Positions 30,670 to 38,957 are shown, counted from the first letter of the stretch. The stretch is DNA of 64,000 nucleotides from Nocardia brasiliensis NBRC 14402 (GCF_000308475.2 NZ_BAFT02000016.1:124001-188000), one strand, 5' to 3'. The notes: a model not told the origin generated them from the letters alone. Numbers and translations: made by a program.

Positions 30670-31344
30670 TTATTGCAGAGCGGCACGGACCTTCTCCCGG
30701 GCGTCTGCCGGCAGTGTTCGGTAAGCCGCCCATAATTCTTCCGCATCACTGAAGTTGCGCGCGTCTTGCTCAACCCAGCCGGCGAGCATCTTCCGTTCGT
30801 AGACGGGCAAGCGGGTGACCCGTGTGAGGACATCATCGAGGTTCGCTGTCAAATCGCGTCCTCCGACGCGGCAACGGTTGCATTCGATCACCAGCTGCAC
30901 GACAACTTCACCCGTAGGCATCCGTACCGGACGGCGAGCGACATCAAGCTGCGACGTGACGTAGGTTCCGGCGTACTGCTCGCCGGGACCGATTCCACAT
31001 GAACGACATTTGTGCCCGTCGCGCATGAGCAGGGCGTGCCGCTCAGCGGCAGTAACGGTTGCGCCGGCCTTCCTCGTCGCCTTACCCGGCTCCCACACCG
31101 GGTCGCCTTGCTTTACGAACCGTTGCTCGTGTGACCCGAGCGCGGGGTCCTCTCGGTTGGTGTCGATGCGCCAACCGAAGTCACGCAAGTCGCGCATGCG
31201 CCGATCGATCTGCGACGTTCCGGGAAACGCCTCACGAAGCTGTGACTTCGTGAACAGCTCGCCGACGCCGACGGACTGCACCAGCCAGAGCGCTACGCGT
31301 TTCATAGCGCCTAGCTGGGGATCCTCCCATGACGGCACAGCCAT
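30670..31344 (-). CDS. HNH-like zinc protein with N-terminal winged-helix region
   Basis: 224 residues from ATG 31344 (MAVPSWEDPQLGAM); GTG 31356 is possible. Residues 1-80 look like a winged helix (LREAFPGTSQIDRRMRDLRDFGWRI). Residues about 100-165 resemble an HNH endonuclease: ERHALLMRDGHKCRSCG and LVIECNRCRVGGRDL, giving a Cys4 zinc site (113, 116, 155, 158). The usual catalytic His (HxDHI part) between the knuckles is replaced by LDVARR, so the nuclease may be inactive or use other residues. It is the first gene of a three-gene minus-strand unit with the ParB-fold and helicase genes. Confidence 0.7.
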   Translation of the reverse strand: MAVPSWEDPQLGAMKRVALWLVQSVGVGELFTKSQLREAFPGTSQIDRRMRDLRDFGWRIDTNREDPALGSHEQRFVKQGDPVWEPGKATRKAGATVTAAERHALLMRDGHKCRSCGIGPGEQYAGTYVTSQLDVARRPVRMPTGEVVVQLVIECNRCRVGGRDLTANLDDVLTRVTRLPVYERKMLAGWVEQDARNFSDAEELWAAYRTLPADAREKVRAALQ

Positions 31345-31474
31345 ATTGAAACCCACCTTCCACGGTCAAGGGACGAGCCGGACTCCTGCAAGCGCCCAAC
31401 TGGTTGGGCGTGGATCGCTGGTGTCGGCTTCCTTAACTACTGAACAGCATCGGCCCGTGGATCGGGGACGTGAT

Positions 31475-31611
31475 CGTGTCCTGAAAGAAAGTGGGACACG
31501 TGAAGGTGGTGCGGATCGACATTACAGACTCGTGTCCCGAAAGTGTGGGTTCCGTGTCCCGACTCCGGCTTTCCCGAAACTCCACTGTCCTGGATATCAG
31601 GACAGTGGAGT
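31475..31611. repeat. Clustered CGTGTCC repeats and a 14-bp perfect inverted repeat
   Basis: CGTGTCC occurs at 31475, 31531 and 31553 (the last two as direct repeats of CGTGTCCCGA) and inverted as GGACACG at 31494-31500. Then ACTCCACTGTCCTG (31579-31592) and its exact complement (31598-31611) flank a 5-base loop GATAT; their centre again contains TGTCC/GGACA. The 409-base gap holding this separates the HNH-like gene from the divergent DNA-binding protein gene at 31754, so operators are the simplest reading; recombination sites are the alternative. Confidence 0.6.
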
Positions 31612-31753
31612 CTATGGTTCGAAATCTGGGACAGGCGCAGAAATTTTCGGCATGAAAGTAGGTCAGGCGAAACTGGAGGAACCTATTGGAAAGGAACGTT
31701 CCACGAAGGAGAATGGCAAGGTTCGTACCAACGACTGAATGGAGGCGATCCGT

Positions 31754-32536
31754 TTGCCGCAGCTAGGGAAGTTTGCTGACCTCGACCGCAACAAGCTGTC
31801 GCAGGAGTGGCTGGAGCTCGCCGAGGCGATACGCGATTTGATAGGCCTGACCGGCCTCTCCTGCAGAGCCATCGTGGACGCTGTCGCGGAGAGATTGAAG
31901 GAGTTGAAGAAGGAGCTGAGCGCTCGGGCGGACGAGGCCCGTGCGGACGAGGTGCGCGCGGAGCTGGCCGAGCTCAAGAGTAGGTACCTGTCCAAGTCGG
32001 TCTTGGCCGACCTGGCGAACGGCAAACGGAAGCGCCCGAAGGCGATACACCTTCGGGAACTGCACAGTCTTGCGCTGGTTAAGGCGGGTCCGGGCGCTGT
32101 CATCTCGTGGGACGATCTCGAGCGACTCCGGGAGCGTGCGGCCGCAAAGCCGGCTGAACGGACCATCTCCGCTGCCGCCATCACTCCGGTCGTTGCGCCG
32201 GTCCCCCACTCTAAGGGGGACCGGCGCAAATTCGTGACCCCCGACGTCGCGTGGCCGCCTGCCAAGGATCTCGCCGTGTACATCTCGGTCGGCAACTTCG
32301 AGCGGGCCAACGGTCTCATCCGTTATGTCGGCAGTGAAGCCCCGCCAGCGGAGACGGCGAACGCTGTCATTTCTTGCCGTGACCTGGGCATGGCTGAGGC
32401 GACGGAGACCATAATCACCTACGCCGGAAACCGGTCGGAACGCGACGTGCTGCGCATCCTTCATTCACTTAAACAGCATGATCGACGAGCCGACGCTGAC
32501 GCGCTTTTGGATAACGTGCTGGCGCGTGCAAGCTAA
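31754..32536 (+). CDS. Predicted DNA-binding/coiled-coil protein, function unknown
   Basis: 260 residues if read from TTG 31754, which has GGAGG 8 bases upstream; the in-frame ATG 31739 lacks one. Residues 20-100 combine a helical, charged coiled-coil segment (ERLKELKKELSARADEARADEVRAELAEL shape) with a helix-turn-helix-like end LSKSVLADLANGKRKRP, similar to the HTH found in actinobacterial XRE-like effector proteins. The C-terminal third ends in FERANGLIRYVGSE.., DVLRILHSLKQHDRRADADALLDNV, a repeat type often at the end of such proteins. No enzymatic motif. Divergent from the HNH-ParB-helicase unit across the CGTGTCC repeats, so it may be their regulator. Confidence 0.6.
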   Translation: MPQLGKFADLDRNKLSQEWLELAEAIRDLIGLTGLSCRAIVDAVAERLKELKKELSARADEARADEVRAELAELKSRYLSKSVLADLANGKRKRPKAIHLRELHSLALVKAGPGAVISWDDLERLRERAAAKPAERTISAAAITPVVAPVPHSKGDRRKFVTPDVAWPPAKDLAVYISVGNFERANGLIRYVGSEAPPAETANAVISCRDLGMAEATETIITYAGNRSERDVLRILHSLKQHDRRADADALLDNVLARAS

Positions 32537-32982
32537 CAGCGTCCTCTAGGAACCCGTCAGTGACGTCTCGATCGACGGCGTAAGACCTCATGGTTGTGGC
32601 GCCCGAATGGGAGCCATGGCGTACTTTGCTGCACGGTCGACACCCTGTGCGGCCAGTTATGACTGAAACTGTTGTCGCCGAAGCGTGATCGTGGTCATCG
32701 CGCACCCTGCAATCCCTTGCTCGATTGGGTGTTTCAGCCGGCTTCATCAGCTAGTCGGTCGTGCTACTCACGGAAGCAGTGATTGTCTGTCCATCGACGA
32801 CTGCTCGACCCTGCGAATAGACCCTCCAGCAGAATCGACCGCTTTATCGATAGCAACTATTGAGCATCACGCTTTCTGGCCTTCGGGCCATGCGTTAGGA
32901 GCGCTGCCCCCACCCGGCCAGGGGCGGGGACAGCTTCGGAAACCCCGATCTACCTCTATCGACGAACCAGAACGGAGCTCAC
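32537..32982. other. 446-base region without recognisable gene
   Basis: Moderate GC, no open frame with a plausible start and composition, no tRNA-like or long inverted repeat seen. It presumably holds the promoter for the small membrane protein gene at 32983. Might contain remnants of the island boundary. Confidence 0.35.
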
Positions 32983-33321
32983 ATGAACAGCGTAACCAGG
33001 TCAATCGGCGAGCCAGCTACCGCGTCGCTGGCAGCTGTCTGGCCATCCCCTTCGCCCCCGCAGGAGAAGCATGTGATCACGGCGAATCCGGGCGTTGCCT
33101 TGGCAACGCCGCCTATAGAGATCGAAGCCAAATTGTCGGACGATGCGCCTGTAGCGGTGCTGTCCCTGTGCCTCCTGGTCGCGGTGGCCACCATCGTCGG
33201 GCTACTGACCGTGATTTTGAGCAGGATCGACGCCGCATCGCCCGCGAGGGCTGCGTTGTGCGGAGGAGCTGCTTTTGGGTCAACGCTGATTATTGGGCTT
33301 GCGGTGATAGCGCTGTTCTAG
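32983..33321 (+). CDS. Small membrane protein with two transmembrane helices
   Basis: 112 residues, ATG 32983 with CGGAG 5 bases upstream. A polar N-terminal 55 residues (Pro/Ser-rich) is followed by two hydrophobic helices, VLSLCLLVAVATIVGLLTVIL and the C-terminal CGGAAFGSTLIIGLAVIALF, joined by a short SRIDAASPARAAL loop. No family recognised. It lies in the accessory island; small two-helix membrane proteins can be effectors in defence systems, but nothing here ties it to the helicase module beyond proximity. Confidence 0.5.
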   Translation: MNSVTRSIGEPATASLAAVWPSPSPPQEKHVITANPGVALATPPIEIEAKLSDDAPVAVLSLCLLVAVATIVGLLTVILSRIDAASPARAALCGGAAFGSTLIIGLAVIALF

Positions 33322-33596
33322 TGCCGACACGTTAGCCATCGGGCCTTCGAGTCGATTCGCAAGTTCGGTGGCCGATCTACCAGTCGATCGATCATGGTTG
33401 TCGTTCATCCGTCGATCGTGGGGGGATTACGGTCGCGATCCGTCATGTCCTTCGGCGATCCTGGCGTCAATTGCGGCGGCGTGCTGAAAGGTCGTCACGC
33501 CAACCTGTTCGAGGAGACGGCGCGATAGGAGGGGAGCTTCTGCAGGCTTTCCGTCTAGCGATGCTCACCGACCAAGCTGTTCCTTCCAGCGGTGGA
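33322..33596. other. Intergenic region at the right edge of the accessory island
   Basis: About 275 bases with repeated GTCGATCG-like words (near 33383 and 33413) but no gene I can support. Composition shifts back toward high GC after it, so the island edge is probably here. Confidence 0.3.
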
Positions 33597-33624
33597 GCCG
33601 GCTGTAGCCATGCCTACAGCCGGC
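33597..33624 (-). terminator. Hairpin terminator after iolG
   Basis: Perfect 11-bp stem (GCCGGCTGTAG) with a 6-base loop, 17 bases past the iolG stop on the minus strand. Both arms contain GCCGGC, the predicted target of the neighbouring restriction system. No U-tract. Confidence 0.6.
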
Positions 33625-33641
33625 GCCGACATTTCTCAAGA

Positions 33642-34661
33642 TCAGCGGCGGACTCGGGAGACTTGAACCGGCCGCCCCTCCCGCCGTGAAAGCTCACACG
33701 CCTCGGCCACATAAAACGCCTCCAACGCATCCACTGGACTGCAAGGGTTTTCGAGCTTCCCCGTCGCCACCGCAACGAACGCGACCAGTTCGTCGGTGTA
33801 CGCCCGGCGGAACCGCTCCATGAATCCGGGGTAGGCGGGGAAGGTGGAGGGGAGGTAGTCGGGTTCTACCGAGGTGAGGGGGGAGCGGTCGTCCAAACCG
33901 ACTATGGCGTTTCCTTTGGCGCCGAGGGCTTCTAGGCGGACGTCGTAGCCTGCGCCGTTGTAGCGGGTGAGGGAGACAGTGGCGAGGGTGTCGTTGTCCA
34001 GATGCAGGATGACGGCGGCGGTGTCTACGTCGTTGGCGGCGGTGAAGAAGGGTTCGCCCTGGTTGGTGCCGGTGGCGTAGACGGAGACTATTTCGCGGCC
34101 GGTCACCCAGCGGATGATGTCGAAGTCGTGGACGCCGCAGTCGCGGAAGATGCCGCCGGAGCGGGGGATGTAGTCGGCGGGGGGTGGGGTGGGGTCGAGG
34201 GTGGTGGCGCGCAGGGTGTGCAGCCAGCCGAGGGAGCCGGCGGCGACGGCGTCGCGGGCGGCGCGGTAGCCGGCGTCGAAACGGCGTTGGAAGCCGATCT
34301 GCACTGGGACGGTGGAGGATTCGAGGTGGTTGAGGACTGCGAGGGTGCCTTCGATGTCGGCGGCGACGGGCTTTTCGCAGAAGACGGGGATGCCGGCGGC
34401 TACGGCGCGCAGGATGAGTTCGGGATGGGAGTCGGTGGCGGTGGCGATGACGATGCCGTCGAGGTCGGCGGCGAACAGGGCGTCGAGGTCGGGGGCGAAT
34501 TCGACACCGAGTTTGGTGGCGGTGGCGCGGGCCCGGTCGGCGTCGGCGTCGGCTACGACGACGTTGGCGACATTCGGCAGATTCTTGAGGGTTTCGGCGT
34601 GCGCGGTGCCGATCCGGCCGGTGCCGGCGAGACCGAGGGTGACGGCTTGATGGGATGACAT
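33642..34661 (-). CDS. iolG: Inositol 2-dehydrogenase, Gfo/Idh/MocA family
   Basis: 339 residues. N-terminal Rossmann NAD domain with GLAGTGRIG and CEKPVA (catalytic Lys of the EKP motif), C-terminal substrate domain with GGIFRDCGVHDFDIIRW, whose Asp/His pair is the usual catalytic set. In an inositol locus this oxidises myo-inositol to scyllo-inosose, the first catabolic step; the alternative is a related sugar dehydrogenase. Ribosome site GGAGGAGAGCCG before ATG 34661. Same strand as, and 49 bases after, the LacI-type regulator, so probably co-transcribed. Confidence 0.85.
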   Translation of the reverse strand: MSSHQAVTLGLAGTGRIGTAHAETLKNLPNVANVVVADADADRARATATKLGVEFAPDLDALFAADLDGIVIATATDSHPELILRAVAAGIPVFCEKPVAADIEGTLAVLNHLESSTVPVQIGFQRRFDAGYRAARDAVAAGSLGWLHTLRATTLDPTPPPADYIPRSGGIFRDCGVHDFDIIRWVTGREIVSVYATGTNQGEPFFTAANDVDTAAVILHLDNDTLATVSLTRYNGAGYDVRLEALGAKGNAIVGLDDRSPLTSVEPDYLPSTFPAYPGFMERFRRAYTDELVAFVAVATGKLENPCSPVDALEAFYVAEACELSRREGRPVQVSRVRR

Positions 34662-34710
34662 CGGCTCTCCTCCTGAGAACGTGCGGAACTGCCTTGTGGG
34701 CAGCGAGAAT

Positions 34711-35715
34711 TCAGTTGCTGGGGGCGCCGGTCGTCGCGCGGACGACGAGCGAGGGCTGCAGGCGGCGACGGACCGGCTCGGTGCGGTCGTCGCGTAGCCG
34801 TTCGACTAGCGCTTCGATGGCGAGACGGCCCATTTGGATGCGCGGCTGATCGATGGTGGTGAGGGAGACGTGGCGCAGCGCGGCGAGCGAAGTGTTGTCG
34901 TAGCCGACGACGGAGACATCGTCGGGCACGCGTAAACCGGCTTCTTCGAGCGCGGACATGGCGCCGACGGCGTTGAAGTCGTTGCCGCACACCAGCGCGG
35001 TCGGAAAGCTGTCGCGGGAGAACAGATTCAGCAGTTTGCGGACCGCGGCGATACCGGCGGCATCGGTGTGTTCGCTGGGGATCACCATCGGCTCGAGGCC
35101 GTGCCGTTCCATCGCGGCGCGGTAGCCCTTGCGGCGCGGCGCCGCGGTGAACGCGCCGCCGCCGTCGAGGTGCACGATTCGCCGATGCCCCAGGCAGACA
35201 AGATGATCCACGGCCAAAGCGGCGCCCACCTCGCCGTCGTCGTTGACGGTGTCGACGTCGGGAATGGCCGAACTCCGCGACACCAGGACCAGCGGAGCCT
35301 GTTGTGCCGCATCGCGAATGGCGGCGGCGGGCAAAATCGGCGAGAGCAGGATGATGCCGCCGGGACGGAACGCGAGCAGACTCTCGAGGGCGCTGCGTTC
35401 GCGAGCGGCGCTGCGCCGGCCGGTGTTGAGGATGAGTTCGAGGCCGGATTCCTGTGCGGCGGTGTCCATTCCCTCGACGACATCGGCGAAGAAGGCGTTG
35501 CGCAGGTCGGAGACCATGACGCCGACGATGTTCGAGGTCCGGCTGGCCAGCGAGCGCGCCATGATGTGCGGTTGGTAGCCGAGATCTTTCGCGGCTTGCA
35601 GCACGGCACGGCGACGATGTTCGCTCACCTTGGGGGAGTTGCGCATGACCAGAGATACCAGCGCCCGGGAGACGCCGGCGCGCTCGGCGACATCCTCCAT
35701 GGTGGGCCGTGCCAT
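34711..35715 (-). CDS. LacI-family transcriptional regulator of the inositol locus
   Basis: 334 residues from ATG 35715, directly preceded by GGAGGCGAC. N-terminal LacI HTH (MEDVAERAGVSRALVSLVM) with hinge (ARSLASRTSNIVGVMV), then a periplasmic-binding-like sensor domain that ends in a ALVERL..RTEPVRRRL..SLVVRATTG motif typical of the family. It should repress in the absence of an inositol-derived inducer. Three AGCGCT-centred palindromes lie in the divergent promoter region (35785-35949): one near its own start, two over the catabolic operon promoter, so autoregulation and operon control are likely. Confidence 0.88.
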   Translation of the reverse strand: MARPTMEDVAERAGVSRALVSLVMRNSPKVSEHRRRAVLQAAKDLGYQPHIMARSLASRTSNIVGVMVSDLRNAFFADVVEGMDTAAQESGLELILNTGRRSAARERSALESLLAFRPGGIILLSPILPAAAIRDAAQQAPLVLVSRSSAIPDVDTVNDDGEVGAALAVDHLVCLGHRRIVHLDGGGAFTAAPRRKGYRAAMERHGLEPMVIPSEHTDAAGIAAVRKLLNLFSRDSFPTALVCGNDFNAVGAMSALEEAGLRVPDDVSVVGYDNTSLAALRHVSLTTIDQPRIQMGRLAIEALVERLRDDRTEPVRRRLQPSLVVRATTGAPSN

Positions 35716-35784
35716 GTCGCCTCCGTTCCCGGTTCGATGATGTGTGCAGTGTCGGACGTTACAAGGTTGGAGCGCGCTAATCAA

Positions 35785-35796
35785 TAGAGCGCTCTA
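35785..35796. promoter_or_regulatory. LacI-type operator 1 (regulator side)
   Basis: Perfect palindrome TAGAGCGCTCTA, 70 bases upstream of the LacI-type gene start and within its likely promoter. Same AGCGCT core as operators 2 and 3; LacI-family sites are typically such CG-centred palindromes. Confidence 0.7.
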
Positions 35797-35890
35797 ATCG
35801 GACTATCGGCGCGATATGGTTTCTGATCGTTTCGCCTGATCGGCCATGTATTACCAGGTAGTAGCGATATTCTGGCCAACGGGCGCCCTC

Positions 35891-35919
35891 TTGACACACT
35901 ATGACCCACGTTACATAGT
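35891..35919 (+). promoter_or_regulatory. Sigma70-type promoter of the inositol operon
   Basis: TTGACA at 35891-35896 and CATAGT at 35914-35919 with a 17-base spacer. The operator at 35919-35932 begins at the end of the -10 box, which would block initiation when bound. Confidence 0.7.
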
Positions 35920-35949
35920 TGGAGCGCTCCAATCGCATGGAGCGCTCCA
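35919..35949. promoter_or_regulatory. LacI-type operators 2 and 3 (catabolic operon side)
   Basis: TTGGAGCGCTCCAA at 35919-35932 and TGGAGCGCTCCA at 35938-35949, centres 18 bases apart. Their position over the transcription start predicts repression by the divergent LacI-type protein. Confidence 0.75.
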
Positions 35950-35978
35950 ACTCGACATCGAAGGTCGGAGAAGTCCTG

Positions 35979-36878
35979 ATGACCGAACCGCTCTACCCGC
36001 TGCGCATCGCGGCCGCACCAATCTCCTGGGGAGTCTGCGAGGTTCCCGGTTGGGGGCACGTGCTCGACGCGCGCACCGTCCTCGCGGAAATGGCTGCCCT
36101 CGGCCTGACCGCCACCGAACTCGGCCCGCCCGGATATCTGCCCCGCGACCCCGACGAACTGCGGTCGCTGCTGGGGACGTTCGGCATCTCGTCGGTGGGC
36201 GGATTCCTGGCGCTGGTGCTGCACGAGGCGCCGGAGCGGGCGATCGAAGCGGCCCGGGAGTCGATCGCCCTGTTCGCCGCCACCGGCGCCGACGTGGTCG
36301 TGCTGGCCGCCGCCACCGGGCTCGGCGGATACGATGCCCGCCCGCAACTCGACGACGACGAATGGCGCACCCTGATCGGCACCGCCGCCGCCATCCGCGA
36401 TATCGCCACGGAGCACGGCCTGCGCACGGTGCTGCATCCGCACGTCGGTACGCATGTCGAGACCGAGGCGGAAGTCGAACGCTTCCTTGCCGATTCGGAG
36501 CTCGACCTGTGCTTGGACACCGGCCATCTGCTGATCGGCGGAACCGATCCGGTGCGGCTCGCGCAGCGCCATGCCGACCGGATCGGGCACGTGCACCTGA
36601 AGGACGTGCGCATCGCCGTTGCCGACGAAGTGCGAGGCGGTGCAATGGAATACAGCGAAGCAGTGCGGCAAGGCCTGTACGTCCCACTCGGCGACGGTGA
36701 CGTCGATGTCGCCGCGCTGGTGCACAGCATGCAGGCCGCGGGCTACCGCGGCTGGTACGTGATGGAGCAGGACACCGCCCTGCAGCCCACCGACTCGGCG
36801 GAGTTGCCGAGCCGGCATACCGAACGCAGCCTGCGCCACCTCGCGGGCCTCGTGTCGACGGCCGCACCGATCCAGTAG
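35979..36878 (+). CDS. IolE/MocC-family inosose dehydratase (TIM-barrel)
   Basis: 299 residues from ATG 35979, with GGAGAAG 7 bases upstream; a longer frame would start within operator 2. Xylose-isomerase-like TIM barrel of the IolE/MocC type: PISWGVCEVPGWG, LGLTATELGPPGYLP, VLHPHVGTHVET, LDLCLDTGHLLIGG and DRIGHVHLKDV, the last two carrying metal-binding Asp/His. In this setting it should dehydrate scyllo-inosose to the trione. Generic annotation would be sugar phosphate isomerase/epimerase. First gene of the operon, directly after its operators. Confidence 0.78.
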   Translation: MTEPLYPLRIAAAPISWGVCEVPGWGHVLDARTVLAEMAALGLTATELGPPGYLPRDPDELRSLLGTFGISSVGGFLALVLHEAPERAIEAARESIALFAATGADVVVLAAATGLGGYDARPQLDDDEWRTLIGTAAAIRDIATEHGLRTVLHPHVGTHVETEAEVERFLADSELDLCLDTGHLLIGGTDPVRLAQRHADRIGHVHLKDVRIAVADEVRGGAMEYSEAVRQGLYVPLGDGDVDVAALVHSMQAAGYRGWYVMEQDTALQPTDSAELPSRHTERSLRHLAGLVSTAAPIQ

Positions 36879-36882
36879 GGAA

Positions 36883-37890
36883 GTGATGACAACGATGTCT
36901 CATCGACTGCACCGCGGGTGGCAACGCTCGTGCCGCCTGGTGCCGTGGCTCGCCGCGGCCGCGGTCCTCGCCGCGTGTAGCGGGCCGGGCGCCGACGTGG
37001 TCGCGCCGAGCCAAAGCCCCGTTGCCGCGGGCACATTGAACTCGGTCGCGGTGGTCACGCACGGCAGCCCGGGCGACGCGTTCTGGAACGTGGTCAAGAA
37101 CGGCGCAGAGGCGGCGGGTAAGGATCTCGGGGTCCGGGTCGAATACAACTCCTCGGGCGATCCGAGCCAGCAGGCCAAGCTCATCGACAACGCGGTCGCC
37201 CAAGGCGTGGACGGGCTGGTCGTCTCGATGGCCAACCCTGACGCGCTGCGGCCTTCGATCGAAAAGGCGGTCGCCGCGGGCATTCCGCTGGTGACCATCA
37301 ACTCCGGCGAGGCGGAGAGCGTCAAGTATGGCGCCATCGGCCATGTGGGACAGAGCGAGTCGCTGGCCGGGCAGTCGGCCGGCAAGCGACTGGCCGACGC
37401 GAAGAAGACCAAGATGCTCTGCGTGATCCACGAGGCGGGCAATATCGGCGCCAACCAACGCTGCGAGGGGGCGAGCAAAGCCTTCGGCAACGCGGCGACA
37501 CTCCAAGTGGACATCAACAATCCGACCGATGCGCAGTCCCGCATCAAGGGGGCGCTGGAGGCGGATCACTCGATCGACGCGGTGCTCACCCTGAACTCTC
37601 AGGTCGCCGCCCGCGCCGTCGACGCGGTGCAGGAGTCCCGCTCGGCGGCCACGGTCGCCACCTTCGACCTCAATACCGATGTGGTGGAGGCGATTCGCGG
37701 CGGCAAACTGCTGTTCGCGGTCGACCAGCAGCAGTACGAGCAGGGCTACCTGCCGGTGGTCCTGTTGCAGGCCTACCGGACGAACCTGAACACCGTCGGT
37801 GGCGGCGCACCGGTGCAGACGGGTCCGGCCTTCGTCGACAAGAACAACGTCGATGCCGTCGCCGCGCTCGTGGCACAGGGCACGCGGTGA
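36883..37890 (+). CDS. ABC transporter substrate-binding lipoprotein (sugar/inositol)
   Basis: 335 residues from GTG 36883; ATG 36886 or 36895 are equally possible, 4-16 bases after iolE. Signal peptide with lipobox LAAC. The mature protein has the ribose/galactose-binding type I fold (VAVVTHGSPGDAFWNVVKNGAEAAGKDLG, LIDNAVAQGVDGLVVSMANPDAL, GIPLVTINSGE, DAVLTLN). It should deliver an inositol-like substrate to the permease and ATPase encoded next. Specificity inferred from the operon. Confidence 0.88.
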   Translation: MMTTMSHRLHRGWQRSCRLVPWLAAAAVLAACSGPGADVVAPSQSPVAAGTLNSVAVVTHGSPGDAFWNVVKNGAEAAGKDLGVRVEYNSSGDPSQQAKLIDNAVAQGVDGLVVSMANPDALRPSIEKAVAAGIPLVTINSGEAESVKYGAIGHVGQSESLAGQSAGKRLADAKKTKMLCVIHEAGNIGANQRCEGASKAFGNAATLQVDINNPTDAQSRIKGALEADHSIDAVLTLNSQVAARAVDAVQESRSAATVATFDLNTDVVEAIRGGKLLFAVDQQQYEQGYLPVVLLQAYRTNLNTVGGGAPVQTGPAFVDKNNVDAVAALVAQGTR

Positions 37891-37907
37891 GGTCAGGAGT
37901 GAATGAG

Positions 37908-38957
37908 ATGACTACTGCCACAAAAACGACCGAGACCACACCGGCCGCGCAGGACGGACCGTCTCTGCTGCAACGGCTCGCCGTCCGGCCCGAGATCGGC
38001 GCCGCACTCGGCGCACTGCTCGTGTTCGTGTTCTTCTCGATCATCACCGAGCGCTTCCTGAGCCCGCTCGGCGTCGCGACCTGGCTGGACGATTCGTCGA
38101 CGCTCGGCATCATGGCGGTCGCGGTGGCGCTGTTGATGATCGGTGGCGAATTCGATCTGTCGGCAGGTGTGATGACCGCTTCGACGGCGTTGGTCACCGC
38201 GTTGCTGGCGGTGCACGCCGGATGGAACGTCTGGTTCGCGCTACTGGCCTCGCTGGTGCTGGCCCTGCTGGTCGGCGCGTTCAACGGCTGGCTCGTGATG
38301 CGCACCGGGCTACCGAGTTTCATCGTCACGCTCGGCACTTTCCTTGCGCTGCAAGGCCTCAACCTCGGCGTGACCCGCCTGGTCACCGGAACCGTTCAGG
38401 TGTCGGGTATTCGGAGTGCCGAGGGCTACAACTCGGCCGGGTGGGTGTTCGCCTCGACGTTGAACATCGGCGACGCCCGGATCCAGGCCTCGGTCATCTG
38501 GTGGATCGTGCTGACCGCGATCGCCGCGATCGTGCTGGTGCGCACCAGGTTCGGCAACTGGATCTTCGCGGTCGGCGGTGCGCTGCCGAACGCGCGGGCG
38601 GTGGGCGTGCCCGCCGATCGGACGAAGATCATCCTCTTCATGACCACGGCCTTCGCCGGCTGGGTGGTCGGTTCGTGCAGCATCCTGCGCTTCGCCAGTG
38701 TGCAGGCGAATCAGGGCGTGGGGCTCGAACTGCACTACATCATCGCGGCGGTGGTCGGCGGCTGTCTGCTGACCGGTGGTTTCGGTTCGGCCGTCGGCGC
38801 CGCGATCGGCGCGCTGATCTTCGGCATGGCCCGCCAGGGCATCGTGTTCGCGCGCTGGGACAGCGACTGGTTCATGCTGTTCCTGGGCGTGCTCCTGCTG
38901 GCGGCGGTGCTGGTCAACAACAGATTCCAGAAGCGAGCCGAAAGGGTACGCCGATGA
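37908..38957 (+). CDS. ABC transporter permease (sugar/inositol)
   Basis: 349 residues from ATG 37908, AGGAG 8 bases upstream. About nine hydrophobic helices of the RbsC/BPD_transp_2 type: [80 protein letters not shown]. It forms the channel of the inositol-type importer. ATGA overlap with the ATPase gene. Confidence 0.9.
   Translation: MTTATKTTETTPAAQDGPSLLQRLAVRPEIGAALGALLVFVFFSIITERFLSPLGVATWLDDSSTLGIMAVAVALLMIGGEFDLSAGVMTASTALVTALLAVHAGWNVWFALLASLVLALLVGAFNGWLVMRTGLPSFIVTLGTFLALQGLNLGVTRLVTGTVQVSGIRSAEGYNSAGWVFASTLNIGDARIQASVIWWIVLTAIAAIVLVRTRFGNWIFAVGGALPNARAVGVPADRTKIILFMTTAFAGWVVGSCSILRFASVQANQGVGLELHYIIAAVVGGCLLTGGFGSAVGAAIGALIFGMARQGIVFARWDSDWFMLFLGVLLLAAVLVNNRFQKRAERVRR

Noticed and set aside
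24524..33624. Prophage or integrative element with integrase
   Set aside because: No integrase, transposase, tRNA attachment site or terminal repeats found, although the composition change supports horizontal gain.
35919..35978. N-terminal extension of the IolE-like protein
   Set aside because: It would begin with TTG within an operator palindrome and adds a repetitive MERSN peptide; ATG 35979 has a good ribosome site.
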